A DNA stretch of 64,000 nt from Bombella sp. ESL0385 (GCF_009725755.1 NZ_WNIJ01000001.1:186001-250000); one strand, 5' to 3'. Positions 28,901 to 37,727 are shown, counted from the stretch's first letter. Numbers and translations are program-made. The notes: generated from the letters alone by a model not told the origin.

Positions 28901-30946
28901 CAGAATCGTCAGGGCTCTGACCTGCACATCGCGTCTGATATTTATCTCTCTGATGGGCATTATGCGACAGATGTTCGGCGTGGGACGTTCGACACCAACG
29001 GTCAGAATACCTACATCATGGGTAATTTGTTAGATCGTGGCCAAGGTGGGCTTGTCAAAACAGGTGCAGGTACCCTCTATATTAATGGGCACCAGAATAA
29101 CTACACGGGTCAGACAGTCATTGATCAGGGCGCATTGGCTCTGGGGACAGATGATGGCGTGGCCTCTGATGTGAATCTGTCTTCTTCTGCAGGGTTGAGC
29201 GTTGGTGACGGCGGCAAGCTTACAGGTAATACGAAGCAGGACGTGAATGATTATGGTGCGGCTCCTGTAACGACTGTTGCCGGTGGTGGTACGCTTGAGG
29301 CGAACTGGGGTCATTCTACCGGTACGTTGAATATCGGTGCGCTGAATCACACAGGTACCGCCCTGACGATGAATGGCACTGATGGCCATCAGTCCATCTT
29401 GTCTGTCGGTGCGGGGACAACCGCAACGAATAATCGCATCGTCTTGCAGAATGCGACAGCTTATACGCCAAATGCGAGCGCGGGGGATCTCACTCTGCGT
29501 GATGGTGATGCGACAACGACCCCGACGGGCAAGACGGTTAGCGGGAGCTTTAGGCAGCTTACCAGTGGTGAGATCCACGTTAATGGTGATGCGGCTCTTA
29601 ATAGCGCAACGCTCAATGTTCAGCGGACGGGCGATGGCCGGATTTTTGCTGGTGATGCGTATCGTATCTTAACAGCAACCGGTAAAGTGACAGCAAATCA
29701 TGATAACGCCTTGACGGGGAACCTAGGGACAGGCTCGCTGTTCGTCGCGCCTTACACCGTGTTCGAGGATCATGCTGTTGATATTATCTACGATCGTAGT
29801 GATGTCTCCTTCAGCAGTGTGGCCAACACCCGTAACGAAGCGGCTGTTGGCCATGGGTTGGATAGCCTGCCGAGTAGTAGTGATGTTGTGAGAGCCGTTT
29901 CTGGTGTGATGACGGCTCAAGAAGCACGTCGGGCTATGAATAACCTCTCTGGTGAAATTCATGCGTCTGCCCGTACGGCTCTTATCCAGGATAGCTACCT
30001 GCTAGAGCAGGCTGTGCTGGATAGGCTGGCAGATGCTGGTTGCCATGATGGTGATTATGTCTCCTCTCAAGGGCGGTATGACTTCTATACACGGCGCAAG
30101 GAATCCCGTTGCTATCGTGATCATGCTGTCATGTGGGGTCAGGCTTATGGGAGCATGGGGCATAATGGCGGCGGCGGTAGTGTCGATGCCTTGCACCATC
30201 AGACCGCAGGCTTTGTTATAGGGGCGGATGCTCCGGTGGCCAATCGCTGGCGTGTTGGTGGCATGATTTCCTACGGGCATTCCATGTTCAACACAAACAG
30301 AGCGAGCAATTCCTCTGGTAACAGCAATAACATCAGCATTGGTGCCTATGCTGGGTCTCATTGGGGGCGGTTCAACTTGAAGTTGGGCGCGTTCTACACA
30401 TGGAACTTGATGAATACGCGCCGCCATGTTGATGTGCTTGGCTTTGGTGGGCGCCAGACAAGCCATTATCGTGATGGTACGGCACGCGCCTTTACGGAGC
30501 TGAGCTATAAGATGAATGTCGGCAAGCTCCAGTTTGAGCCGTTTGTCGAGGGGGCTTATGTAAACCAATATGCGGGTAGCTTCCACGAACATGGGGCGGC
30601 GGCTCTTTACAGCCACTCCGGGAACCGCAGCGTTGGCTTTACGACCTTCGGCTTCCGTACGGGTCAGGACTTCCGGATTGGTGATTTGCGGATGCATGCC
30701 CATGTCATGGCCGCTTACCGGCGGGCTTATGGCTCCTTGGGGTCTAGCCGTGGGCAGCGTTTCCTCGATGGTGGGGATAATATGAACATCACTGGTGTGC
30801 TGCTCTCCCGTGATGCTGCTGTGACGAAGGCTGGTGTCTCCGCTAAGCTGACGAATCGGATTGACCTTGACCTGTCCTATATCGGGCAATACGGGAACCA
30901 CTCTATTGATAGTGGGGCCACAGGGTCTATTAAGGTTGCCTTCTAA
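25973..30946 (+). CDS. Large autotransporter adhesin-like protein (type Va)
   Basis: A 1657-residue surface protein read from the ATG at 25973, which has GGGGAGGAA just upstream; an in-frame ATG 48 bp earlier lacks one. Residues 1-30 are a signal peptide ending at ARAA-DAYDAA. Residues about 30-1330 are a glycine/asparagine/threonine-rich passenger that should form a beta-helix, with at least two autotransporter-associated repeats (KTGSGTLTLLGNNTYTGTTT, and KTGAGTLYINGHQNNYTGQT). The last 270 residues are the outer-membrane barrel (HAVMWGQAYGSMG through TGSIKVAF, with terminal Phe). Cysteine is almost absent from the passenger. It is monocistronic, with two terminators downstream. Adhesion or biofilm is the usual role for this class; no protease or lipase catalytic motif was recognised. 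Confidence 0.93.
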   Translation: MRNKLLFTAALFCVEMTPFGRIYTPARAADAYDAAVTGLDDSGVTGVYNANGDLSGDTDHPTNAVASQILEREKASLPTGPNGVKSGFFGQGTAYVTDTTNNKKLPFVQASSGMMVGAGSDPASTQKNNIVTLDKTINYDGYTLVRGNGSLVLQNGGTINSQGVTEVGYLAKDAAHMIVDRNSALHMNGDVAGATPNTIIGSLIVGNNDPTPDTTGTITSSGNSELIVQNGGAVTARTVSVTNYVGGNGGVIYVTGDGSQLVAGDGGLTINSGKGVVLVDRSGVIESKGVISFGDAQLVSTTDGAQNGNNGTTNDVYDTVRGNLIVGRRGTLIAGDSEVALTNTMPDGSTDNGLTGHQQVVYNYGRTDGITQNYGQNAIVSNVDYPQSTQFSIIDGTLANRTDAGSDGKGVDPLHTDMNIGIAGTATFNATNAAVNASTPLDPISGKQDATGITVAGDIANYKDVSGNSYTGSLNKTGSGTLTLLGNNTYTGTTTVQDGTLQLGGIVGSSTPSTPYDQRLAARTLEHNTQGSAASYKGSQAYNSALQDAYNQAGKIDPSSAITIGKTGTVNLAWATNTLADTPNNPNHSPNSAARENYRVISNNISGQGQLLRDATDGVIGESVNVLDQANSVTHLTGQVNLTHVDGSPETALLLRKGNLAVDSYAGKTGAINITGGGNVVIGSDLGGQKDYTNDKAARGDDNNRFILQNGGSLTTDGNMVIADKAAGVGNVIVTGKNVTGDLPSGQGDTGATSSLTLKNTGNTGNLVVGNAGTGFLTVGERGTVAVGGNLTLGKEAGSYGVLTVGNGIYGNHNTDVVSRVDLTGTGSTGNLVVGGQGYGNVSLQSGGEISAYSVSVGGTPGSTVGVGAIPPGLATDANALDGGQLLNIGKGGLTIGEDKQDATLYAVGVTHGGTINSEGQVRITRDGFLKVGDGDASFATVKKGTLIAGDVGGNPGIVSTSTQANAFTLFGNGVIQNRQGSDLHIASDIYLSDGHYATDVRRGTFDTNGQNTYIMGNLLDRGQGGLVKTGAGTLYINGHQNNYTGQTVIDQGALALGTDDGVASDVNLSSSAGLSVGDGGKLTGNTKQDVNDYGAAPVTTVAGGGTLEANWGHSTGTLNIGALNHTGTALTMNGTDGHQSILSVGAGTTATNNRIVLQNATAYTPNASAGDLTLRDGDATTTPTGKTVSGSFRQLTSGEIHVNGDAALNSATLNVQRTGDGRIFAGDAYRILTATGKVTANHDNALTGNLGTGSLFVAPYTVFEDHAVDIIYDRSDVSFSSVANTRNEAAVGHGLDSLPSSSDVVRAVSGVMTAQEARRAMNNLSGEIHASARTALIQDSYLLEQAVLDRLADAGCHDGDYVSSQGRYDFYTRRKESRCYRDHAVMWGQAYGSMGHNGGGGSVDALHHQTAGFVIGADAPVANRWRVGGMISYGHSMFNTNRASNSSGNSNNISIGAYAGSHWGRFNLKLGAFYTWNLMNTRRHVDVLGFGGRQTSHYRDGTARAFTELSYKMNVGKLQFEPFVEGAYVNQYAGSFHEHGAAALYSHSGNRSVGFTTFGFRTGQDFRIGDLRMHAHVMAAYRRAYGSLGSSRGQRFLDGGDNMNITGVLLSRDAAVTKAGVSAKLTNRIDLDLSYIGQYGNHSIDSGATGSIKVAF

Positions 30947-30953
30947 TGAGAAA

Positions 30954-30982
30954 GCCCCCGGGGTTTATCCGGGGGCGCTTTT
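30954..30982 (+). terminator. First terminator after the autotransporter
   Basis: GCCCCCGG (30954-30961) pairs with CCGGGGGC (30969-30976), followed by GCTTTT. It lies 8 bp after the autotransporter stop. Confidence 0.9.
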
Positions 30983-31003
30983 AGAAAGTTCTTATGTAAA
31001 AGG

Positions 31004-31034
31004 ACGGATCACCATCTCGGTGATCCGTTTTTTT
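31004..31034 (+). terminator. Second terminator, bidirectional position
   Basis: ACGGATCACC (31004-31013) pairs with GGTGATCCGT (31019-31028), followed by a run of seven T. It lies between the autotransporter and the convergent lysE-like gene, so it backs up the first terminator. Confidence 0.92.
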
Positions 31035-31040
31035 ATGTCT

Positions 31041-31673
31041 TTATGGATTGGGTAAAGCGGCGTGGTAGATAAGTGTACCTGCTAAAGTCAGCATGATGAG
31101 GGCTGTTAACCCGTCTAATATGCGCCATGAAAGAGGGTTGCTGAATATAGGTTTTAGTATGGCGGCACCATAGCCAAGTAGGGGAAACCAAACGAAACTT
31201 GCCATTATGGCCCCTAGCCCAAAATAAGGACGACTGGCCTCTGGTTGGGTTAAGCTGACAGAGCCCATAAGGAGTACTGTATCTAAGTATAAATGGGGGT
31301 TGAGCAGCGTAAAGCCGCAGGTCATCATCATAACCTTTTTAAGGCTTTGGGGCGGTTGGTCCTCTAGGGTAAGGTGGTTGTGGCTCATCATATGGCGTAG
31401 GGCTTGTAGCCCCTGCCAGAGCAGAAAAGCAGCGCCTCCGTAGGTCAGAGCTGTTGTAAGATACGGGACGGTTTGCACAACATGTCCAACCCCTAGGACA
31501 GAAAGGGTAATCATCACCGCATCCACCCCAGCACAGAGCAGGATGATAGGCAGGACATGCTCTCGTTTTAGGCCCTGCCGTAGGATGAAAACATTTTGGG
31601 CGCCGATGGCGATGATAGCCGAAGCTCCCAAACAAAAACCAGTGAAGACGGGTGTGAAGATTGTATGCATCAT
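31041..31673 (-). CDS. LysE/ArgO-family amino-acid exporter
   Basis: About 210 residues from the ATG at 31673 (MMHTIFTPVF); an upstream in-frame start at 31730 would add 19 polar residues unlike the family. The family N-terminal motif GFCLGASAIIAIGAQNVFIL includes the GPQN-like loop (here GAQN), and about six hydrophobic helices follow, with FTLLNPHLYLDTVLLMGS in the middle. LysE/ArgO proteins export basic amino acids. It is the last gene on the minus strand after the polyene cluster, 62 bp behind the flavoprotein gene, so it may be co-transcribed, although it is not a usual member of such clusters. Confidence 0.85.
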   Translation of the reverse strand: MMHTIFTPVFTGFCLGASAIIAIGAQNVFILRQGLKREHVLPIILLCAGVDAVMITLSVLGVGHVVQTVPYLTTALTYGGAAFLLWQGLQALRHMMSHNHLTLEDQPPQSLKKVMMMTCGFTLLNPHLYLDTVLLMGSVSLTQPEASRPYFGLGAIMASFVWFPLLGYGAAILKPIFSNPLSWRILDGLTALIMLTLAGTLIYHAALPNP

Positions 31674-31735
31674 TAAAGGGAGTGGTTGGTGGTGGAGCCG
31701 TGCGTAGTTATTTATGCAGGGCGTAAACATTTTTA

Positions 31736-32998
31736 TTAAAGTCCAGATGAGTGCTTAAAGCGTTTTGCAAGCCCGAAGATTACTGTAAAAGCGCGGAAGG
31801 GAATCATAACCCGCCATGAAGGGGCAAAATTTCCCGCTAAGAGGGCAATGATAGCATCGCGCATTCTAAGAGGTTTGTTTTTAGGGCGCATGAAGAAATA
31901 GCGTAACAGCGGGTCATTGATGCGATAGACGAGCCAGCTAATCAGTTGCATTTCTTGGCGTGTTTGACGCTCAGCCTTACGGGCGGCTTTGCGGCCCCAT
32001 TGGGGGCTAAGTAACCATTGGGAGGCAACATGAGCCCCACGGAGGGCCCCTTTCATGGCTAGCATGACGCCGGAGGAAAAGACGGGGTCCAAAAAGCCGA
32101 ACGCATCTCCAATGATGAAATAACGCTCCCCCCATGCTTTGTCGCCTTTATAGGAATAATTGCCCGTGGTGGAGAGGGGGGCGAGGGCTTCGGCTTTGGC
32201 CATACGGGCTTGTACGCTAGGGCTTGCTTGCACATGCTTCCAGAAGAGTGCGTCGAGAGAGCCACCATGATGTTTAAAGCTTTCATGGTCGCCTACAAAA
32301 CCAACACTCATGACATCATCTGGCAGGGGGATCATCCAAAACCAACCGCCCTGGACAAGATGGACGGAGATATAGCCCTCCATCCCTTCGCCTTCAGCGC
32401 GTGGGACATTGCGGAAATGGCTGAAGATTGCCGCTTTATTATTGCGAAGGTCGCTATATTTCTGCCCATGTTGGCGGAGCATGAGCGTATCTCTCCCAGA
32501 GGCATCAAGGAGAAAACGAGGGGCAAAGAGGCGCATCTCGCCCGTTTCCGTTCTGGCTTCGATTAAAAGGGTTGCGGTGGATGTGAAAGATACTTTTGTA
32601 ACGCGTGTTTTCTCTAGCGTTGTGGCCCCAGCTTTTGCGGCATGGCGAAAGAGTATTTCATCAAATTCAGCCCGTCGAACCTGGAAGGCATGGTCCGCTT
32701 GTGCATCAATGGCGTAACGAAAAGGGAAGGACATGCGCCCCTCTCCTGTGTCGGTAACAAATTCTGCACCAGGTTTGTACACGCCTATAGCGGCAACATC
32801 GTCCAAGACGCCCAGCTCTTTTAGAATGGGTATATTGCAGGCGAGCAAGGATTCCCCAATGTGAAAGCGGGGATGCTGCTCTTTTTCTATTATAACGACA
32901 TCAAGTCCTTGTCGTGCCAAGGTGATTGCCGCTGTGCTGCCTGCTGGCCCACCACCGATAATGAGAACATCACAAGGAAGGGGAGAGTTGTTGGTCAT
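31736..32998 (-). CDS. FAD-dependent oxidoreductase, flavin halogenase-like
   Basis: A 420-residue flavoprotein with an N-terminal FAD-binding motif VLIIGGGPAGSTAAITLARQ and HPRFHIGESLL, as in the geranylgeranyl-reductase/tryptophan-halogenase superfamily. GGWFWMIPLPDD contains the W-x-W-x-I-P motif associated with flavin-dependent halogenases, and GDAFGFLDPVFSSGV is the second FAD contact. The final 60 residues are basic and may touch the membrane. Related flavoproteins occur in xanthomonadin and flexirubin clusters. Halogenation of the polyene aryl ring is possible; hydroxylation or reduction is the alternative. It ends the biosynthetic operon, 5 bp after the dehydratase stop. Confidence 0.8.
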   Translation of the reverse strand: MTNNSPLPCDVLIIGGGPAGSTAAITLARQGLDVVIIEKEQHPRFHIGESLLACNIPILKELGVLDDVAAIGVYKPGAEFVTDTGEGRMSFPFRYAIDAQADHAFQVRRAEFDEILFRHAAKAGATTLEKTRVTKVSFTSTATLLIEARTETGEMRLFAPRFLLDASGRDTLMLRQHGQKYSDLRNNKAAIFSHFRNVPRAEGEGMEGYISVHLVQGGWFWMIPLPDDVMSVGFVGDHESFKHHGGSLDALFWKHVQASPSVQARMAKAEALAPLSTTGNYSYKGDKAWGERYFIIGDAFGFLDPVFSSGVMLAMKGALRGAHVASQWLLSPQWGRKAARKAERQTRQEMQLISWLVYRINDPLLRYFFMRPKNKPLRMRDAIIALLAGNFAPSWRVMIPFRAFTVIFGLAKRFKHSSGL

Positions 32999-33003
32999 AA
33001 CAG

Positions 33004-33429
33004 TTATCCAGTTGGTAACATGACAGTCCCTGTCCCGCTCAGTAGGAGCGTGGTAGAAGGGCTCAAGAGGGAGAAATCATAAATCATGCCATTATGGCTC
33101 TGATGTTTCTGCGTGACGGTAATGGTCAGCCTATCCCAATGGGGGATATCCAGCCTATCGCAATGGATGTGAATATCACGCACGCTTGTTAGCCAGCCTT
33201 GGCGGGCTTCATGGGCGGTTAGTGCTCCATGAAGGGCCGCTGCTTGCATGGCTATCTCTACCCCTGTGATAGGTGGGAGATGGTCTGCGATACGGTAAGG
33301 ATTCGCGGGGTCATTATGGCATAATATCTGGGCTGTTAGCTGTGTTGCATCCCAGTGGGTGGCACGGTCTAACAAACAGCTTACCCCTTGGTGAGGAATA
33401 AGGGTGAGTATGTCATCACGAGTTAGCAT
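33004..33429 (-). CDS. 3-hydroxyacyl-ACP dehydratase (ApeP-like hot-dog protein)
   Basis: A 141-residue single hot-dog domain protein. It opens LTRDDILTLIPHQGVSCLLDRA, where the histidine after IP corresponds to the catalytic region of FabZ-like dehydratases of aryl polyene clusters, and continues with ITGVEIAMQAAALHGAL. It would remove water from the 3-hydroxyacyl chain in each elongation round to create the double bonds. Its start overlaps the preceding ketosynthase-like gene by 14 bp, so the two are translationally coupled. It is distinct from the dehydratase fused to the ligase. Confidence 0.85.
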   Translation of the reverse strand: MLTRDDILTLIPHQGVSCLLDRATHWDATQLTAQILCHNDPANPYRIADHLPPITGVEIAMQAAALHGALTAHEARQGWLTSVRDIHIHCDRLDIPHWDRLTITVTQKHQSHNGMIYDFSLLSPSTTLLLSGTGTVMLPTG

Positions 33430-34213
33430 GAGCGAGGGCGAGTCTAAGATGGTTCTCCCCGTAAGGCAAGGTGAGCGTGCAGTCCCGTTTATGGGCTATG
33501 GCATAGAGTAGCGGGAGAACATGCCCTGCTGGGTTATGACGTAGAATGTTCATCATCACGTCTGGGAGAGGCGGTGGCGGAGTGGCCTCACCTTTTCCCT
33601 CTTGGAAGGATAATGTGAGCGATAGGGCTCCGTTTGTACCAGGTGTGAGGATGAACGCACAACTAAATGCGTGGTCTGTGCGGCGTGCTGTGCCTAAAGA
33701 GCCGGGGACGGGCGCATCATAAATGCAGAATAGAACGGGGCGTTGCTCTATATGCGCTTCAATAGCGGCTTTGAGGAGCGCGGCGGGGAGGGTTTCATCA
33801 TGAAGGCCGAGTGAAACAGCCGACTGGTGGCTGTGATGGCCGATCATCCAATAACCTGCTGGTGCATTATGGACGGAATTATGAAAGAGCGAGGGAGATA
33901 CCGCCCCCCCCGGTGTGGTGAGGGATTCCAAAATTCGGTTGATGATAAAGCCATCCCCATTAGAGCTTGCAAAAATAATGGGGAGGTCCTCCGGCTTATA
34001 GGGGGTTTGTTGGCAGGCTTCTTCAGCGCAGAGCACAGCAAGACGGATAATCTGGCTTGCTCGGCGTTGTTCATTGATCGGGAGGCTCGTAGGAGCGGGA
34101 AGTTTTAGCGATTCAGCACATAAAGAGGCTTCACCACGAAGGATGTTTTGTACGGTTGGCCAACCATGCAGCCCCTCTCCCCAACAGCCAATGGCTTCGA
34201 TTGCGACGATCAT
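33416..34213 (-). CDS. Beta-ketoacyl synthase-like partner (chain-length-factor-like)
   Basis: A 265-residue protein with only the N-terminal half of a thiolase fold (DLPIIFASSNGDGFIINRILE; SPSLFHNSVHNAPAGYWMIG). The segment where an active ketosynthase would have its cysteine reads VHNAPAGYW, so it cannot carry an acyl thioester. It matches the short ketosynthase-like proteins of aryl polyene clusters, which pair with the full ketosynthase. It overlaps that gene by 4 bp (ATGA type), consistent with a heterodimer. A role in controlling chain length is inferred. Confidence 0.85.
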   Translation of the reverse strand: MIVAIEAIGCWGEGLHGWPTVQNILRGEASLCAESLKLPAPTSLPINEQRRASQIIRLAVLCAEEACQQTPYKPEDLPIIFASSNGDGFIINRILESLTTPGGAVSPSLFHNSVHNAPAGYWMIGHHSHQSAVSLGLHDETLPAALLKAAIEAHIEQRPVLFCIYDAPVPGSLGTARRTDHAFSCAFILTPGTNGALSLTLSFQEGKGEATPPPPLPDVMMNILRHNPAGHVLPLLYAIAHKRDCTLTLPYGENHLRLALAHANS

Positions 34214-35415
34214 GCAAACCTCCCTAGAATGAGGCTGCTATTAGTCCCGCCAAAGCCAAAGGCATTATTCATTACATAATCAGAGCGGCTATGACGGGCG
34301 GTAAGGAGAATATCGCTGCGAAAGGTAGGGTCAGTTGTGTGGCTATTCATGCAAGGGGGGAGGTGATGAGTATTGAGTACGATAGCGCAGATCATCGTCT
34401 CTAAAATACCAGAAGCTCCTAGCGTATGGCCTGACCATCCTTTGGTAGAAGAGCATGGCACGCGAGACCCAAAGAGTGCGTAAATCGCACTATCCTCCAT
34501 TTTATCATTTGCGCGGGTGCCGGTACCATGCATGTTGATATAGCCAATCGCCTTGGCGGGGAGGTGTGCGTGTTCTAATGCGCGTTGCATAGCGCGTATG
34601 GCCCCTGCCCCAGTGGGATCGGGAGAGGACATATGGTAGCCATCACTACTCGCCCCATAGCCGACAAGCCGCGCTCTATAACTTGATGTTCCGAGGGGAA
34701 GAGGGCGGGCGTTAGCACGCTCTAATAAAGCAAAACCGGCGGCCTCCCCAATGGAAATGCCATCACGCTCGGCATCACATGGGCGAGCAGGGTGAGGGGA
34801 GATGAGCTCTAGTGAAGTAAAACCTTGGAGGGTCATCCGGCATAGGCTATCGGCCCCGCCAACAATAGCGGCATCACATACGCCGCTCGTAATAAGATGA
34901 GCGGCATCTATAAAAGCCCGTGTGGAGGAGGCGCAAGCGTTGGAAATGGTCAGCAAAGGCCCACTAACACCGAGTCGTGCAGCGACATAACGGGGGAGGG
35001 AAGAGAGGTCTTGCGTGTTGGTGTAATGAAAGCTCTTTGGTAGCGTCGGGTCACCGGGCGTACGGGCTGCGTATGCCTCTTCTGCACTGAGAATACCGGA
35101 TGTGCTTGTACCCATAATGACCGCAATGCGATGAGGACCATAATGCGCAGATGCGGTTTTTACAGTTTCTATGAAGCCATCTGTCATTAAGGCCATATCG
35201 GCCAGTCGGTTATTCCGGCAGTCAAATTGTGCGAGATGAGGGGGGATGACATGCTCCTCCACCCCGGCGACTCGTCCTATATAACCATGCCCTGTTGGTT
35301 GAAATTGGTCAGGTTGGAGGGTGTGTTGCTTATTTTGTAAACAACGCTGCGTTGCTTCTATGCCGCGCCCCATAGCACTAATAGCGGTTCCTGCGGTGAT
35401 GATAAGCTCTGTCAT
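34210..35415 (-). CDS. Beta-ketoacyl-ACP synthase (FabF-type, polyene chain elongation)
   Basis: A 401-residue condensing enzyme. The nucleophilic cysteine is in TISNACASSTRAFIDAA, and the two histidines are in INMHGTGTRANDKMED and STKGWSGHTLGASG. AFGFGGTNSSLILGR closes the fold. It would extend the aryl starter with malonyl-ACP units. Length is normal and all three catalytic residues are present, unlike the partner encoded next. It overlaps both neighbours by 4 bp. Within aryl polyene clusters it matches the main ketosynthase (ApeO/ApeR type). Confidence 0.92.
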   Translation of the reverse strand: MTELIITAGTAISAMGRGIEATQRCLQNKQHTLQPDQFQPTGHGYIGRVAGVEEHVIPPHLAQFDCRNNRLADMALMTDGFIETVKTASAHYGPHRIAVIMGTSTSGILSAEEAYAARTPGDPTLPKSFHYTNTQDLSSLPRYVAARLGVSGPLLTISNACASSTRAFIDAAHLITSGVCDAAIVGGADSLCRMTLQGFTSLELISPHPARPCDAERDGISIGEAAGFALLERANARPLPLGTSSYRARLVGYGASSDGYHMSSPDPTGAGAIRAMQRALEHAHLPAKAIGYINMHGTGTRANDKMEDSAIYALFGSRVPCSSTKGWSGHTLGASGILETMICAIVLNTHHLPPCMNSHTTDPTFRSDILLTARHSRSDYVMNNAFGFGGTNSSLILGRFA

Positions 35416-37727
35416 AGCTTCGCTCTCATTGATGCTTTGGGAGGCATGGCCCCCATAAGGAGGAAGCTAAAGATCAACGCCAATAAGGCCCCGCAGGAGA
35501 TGGTGAGGCCAATTTCTCGCAAGAGGGGTGTTTGGCAGCTGGCGAGGATAGCAAAGGAAGAAACAGTCATCAGGTTACAGGTTAAGAGTGTGCGTAGGGT
35601 GCGGGTGCGTTCGGCCTCATCTAATTGAGGTCGTCCAAAAAAAAGAGCGTAATCTATATTTACACCTAGCACAAAGGCGAGGGCGACAATATGGATGATT
35701 GAAAAAACAGGGTGATGAAGGCGCAATAAGGCTAATGTACTTAGGCCGGTGAGCGTTAAGGTGAGGGCCACACGGCCAACGCGCCCTGGGCTTTTAAGGC
35801 AGAAAAAGAGGGTTATGAGGGCAAAAGCTGTCCCGATGATGAGCCATAAGGCCGCTTGTTGAACATAAGGGTGAAGCAGGTCGCCTACGGCTGTCCTCAT
35901 ATTCACCAGCAATATTGTAGGGTCGTGCTGAGCATCACGACGCAACCATTCGGCTGCTTCTGGCGTGCGGGGGATAAGCAGGCCGTACCAACTGCCATGA
36001 CGGGGAAAGAGTAGGAGTGCAAGGCGATAAGCGAGCGTGGTGTTAGTGAGGTCTTCTATTCCTAGGGATGGTTGTTGTTGTGCGGAGGCAACGTCCCGAG
36101 GGATAGTGGCGAAGGCATCAGCTGAGAAGGGAGAGCCTTGTAACGCTGTATGTAGATTAGCTGTGATAAGTTTTTCTGGCGGGAGGCTCTCCACCCTGTG
36201 TTGCTGGCGGGCTTTGCTGGGGAGTAGTAACGCAGCAGCTTCTATATCATGTGAGGGGGGGAGACGCTCTAGAATGGCTTCTTCCCGCTGAAGGACAGTT
36301 TCACTATCAGCGGCGTGGATAACACCTAACAGGCCTGCTTGGGGGGCTCCAAGTTGTTGACGGAGTTGGCGGTCCGTTTCGAGCATGGAAGGGGGTATGG
36401 GGTTGAGGATTTGGCCTTGGCGTTCGATTTGAAAAGGATGAAGCCAGAGGAGGGCCAAAGCTAAGGGGGCAGCAAGAAGGCAGAGCATACGATAATGCCG
36501 TAATTTTTCCCAGCGTAAGAGCGAGCGGGAAATGCCTTGATGATAGGCTGCTAAGTCGGCCTGGGTGATGAGATGGGGCAGCACCCAGATGGTCAAGCAT
36601 GCGGCGGTGAGGATGCCGATGGCTGAGAACAAACCGAGTTGCATAAGCCCCGGCAAGCCGCAGAAGATCATACTTAATAGGCCGATGATGGCTGTCAGAG
36701 CGGCTAATTTCAGGCTTGTACCGATACGGCCTAAGACAATGGGGATGGCCTCGCCTTTATCACGATGGCCGAGGAGGAGAACGGGATAATCTAACGAAAC
36801 CCCCAGCATAGTCATGCCAAACCCTAGGGCAATGCCATGTACCCAGCCAAAGAGGAGGTGTAGCCCGAGCATAGCGAGAGAGAGAGACAGCAAAAACGGC
36901 ACACCAATGGCGGCTAGGACCCAAAGGGAGCGAAACCGCCAATATAGGATTATAATAACGAGTGAGAGAGAGAGTAGGGCCAGGCGGTCCATATCATGCC
37001 GCAGGGATTGTGCAGCAAAAAAAGAGAAAGCTGGTGTGCCTGTAAGGGTGAGCGTGTAGCCTTTATGCCCGTCTACACTTTGGGCAAAGGCTTGCATAAT
37101 GGTGTGATGAAGTTGCGTGAGCTGGGCGGTATCAAGGCTGGGATGGCGGAGATGGAGCAGCATCAATGTGGCGTGATGGTCCGTTGTGAGCCATAAACCA
37201 TCTTTGCTCTGAGGTGGGTTTACTTCATTGAGACTTGCCAAGTAATCCCCATAAGCCCCTGTAGGGTCATGTAGGCCGACATCTTCCACCACGGGGGCTG
37301 CCATAGATTGTAGGAGGTCGTAAAGCTGGTTTAGGTCGGTTCTGAGAGCCGTTGGGGTGAAAAGGCGGGTATGGTCATGAGGGGCAAGACCATAACGATG
37401 AGCAAAAAGAAGGGGCTGGTCCTTTTGCCATGAGAGGGCGCTCGGGCCATCAAGAATAAGGTTGAACTGCCCTCCCGCGACTAAAGCGTCATGAAAGCGA
37501 TGGCCTATGTTGAGGAGAGTGGCTTCATCATCGCCTTTGATAGAGGCGAGCATAAGGGATTGCGTCGTCCCGTTATTAAGCTCGTCAAGCAGGAACTGAG
37601 ATGTATCGTCATGGGGCCGGGGGAGGAAGGCCCGCATATCCATGCGTAAAGGGATGCAGGAGAATGTACCTATGGCTACGGCGATGGCGCAAAAAACTGC
37701 GAGTAGGAGGGGGAGGCGGCGTCTCAT
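35412..37727 (-). CDS. RND/MMPL-family exporter of the polyene cluster
   Basis: A 771-residue inner-membrane protein with the duplicated RND plan: one N-terminal helix, a periplasmic loop (about 30-235), a helix bundle, then the same again. The D-Y motifs typical of MMPL proteins are visible as MTMLGVSLDYPVLLLGHRD (about residue 330) and LGVNIDYALFFGRP (about residue 680). Such exporters are constant members of aryl polyene and xanthomonadin clusters and are thought to move the lipid-linked pigment toward the outer membrane together with a LolA-like protein, which is encoded directly upstream here with a 4-bp overlap. Confidence 0.9.
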   Translation of the reverse strand: MRRRLPLLLAVFCAIAVAIGTFSCIPLRMDMRAFLPRPHDDTSQFLLDELNNGTTQSLMLASIKGDDEATLLNIGHRFHDALVAGGQFNLILDGPSALSWQKDQPLLFAHRYGLAPHDHTRLFTPTALRTDLNQLYDLLQSMAAPVVEDVGLHDPTGAYGDYLASLNEVNPPQSKDGLWLTTDHHATLMLLHLRHPSLDTAQLTQLHHTIMQAFAQSVDGHKGYTLTLTGTPAFSFFAAQSLRHDMDRLALLSLSLVIIILYWRFRSLWVLAAIGVPFLLSLSLAMLGLHLLFGWVHGIALGFGMTMLGVSLDYPVLLLGHRDKGEAIPIVLGRIGTSLKLAALTAIIGLLSMIFCGLPGLMQLGLFSAIGILTAACLTIWVLPHLITQADLAAYHQGISRSLLRWEKLRHYRMLCLLAAPLALALLWLHPFQIERQGQILNPIPPSMLETDRQLRQQLGAPQAGLLGVIHAADSETVLQREEAILERLPPSHDIEAAALLLPSKARQQHRVESLPPEKLITANLHTALQGSPFSADAFATIPRDVASAQQQPSLGIEDLTNTTLAYRLALLLFPRHGSWYGLLIPRTPEAAEWLRRDAQHDPTILLVNMRTAVGDLLHPYVQQAALWLIIGTAFALITLFFCLKSPGRVGRVALTLTLTGLSTLALLRLHHPVFSIIHIVALAFVLGVNIDYALFFGRPQLDEAERTRTLRTLLTCNLMTVSSFAILASCQTPLLREIGLTISCGALLALIFSFLLMGAMPPKASMRAKL

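Noticed and set aside
25889-30901. Long minus-strand open frames opposite the autotransporter (up to 299 codons)
   Set aside because: The repetitive, glycine- and asparagine-rich coding sequence keeps antisense frames open; they lack ribosome binding sites and family motifs.
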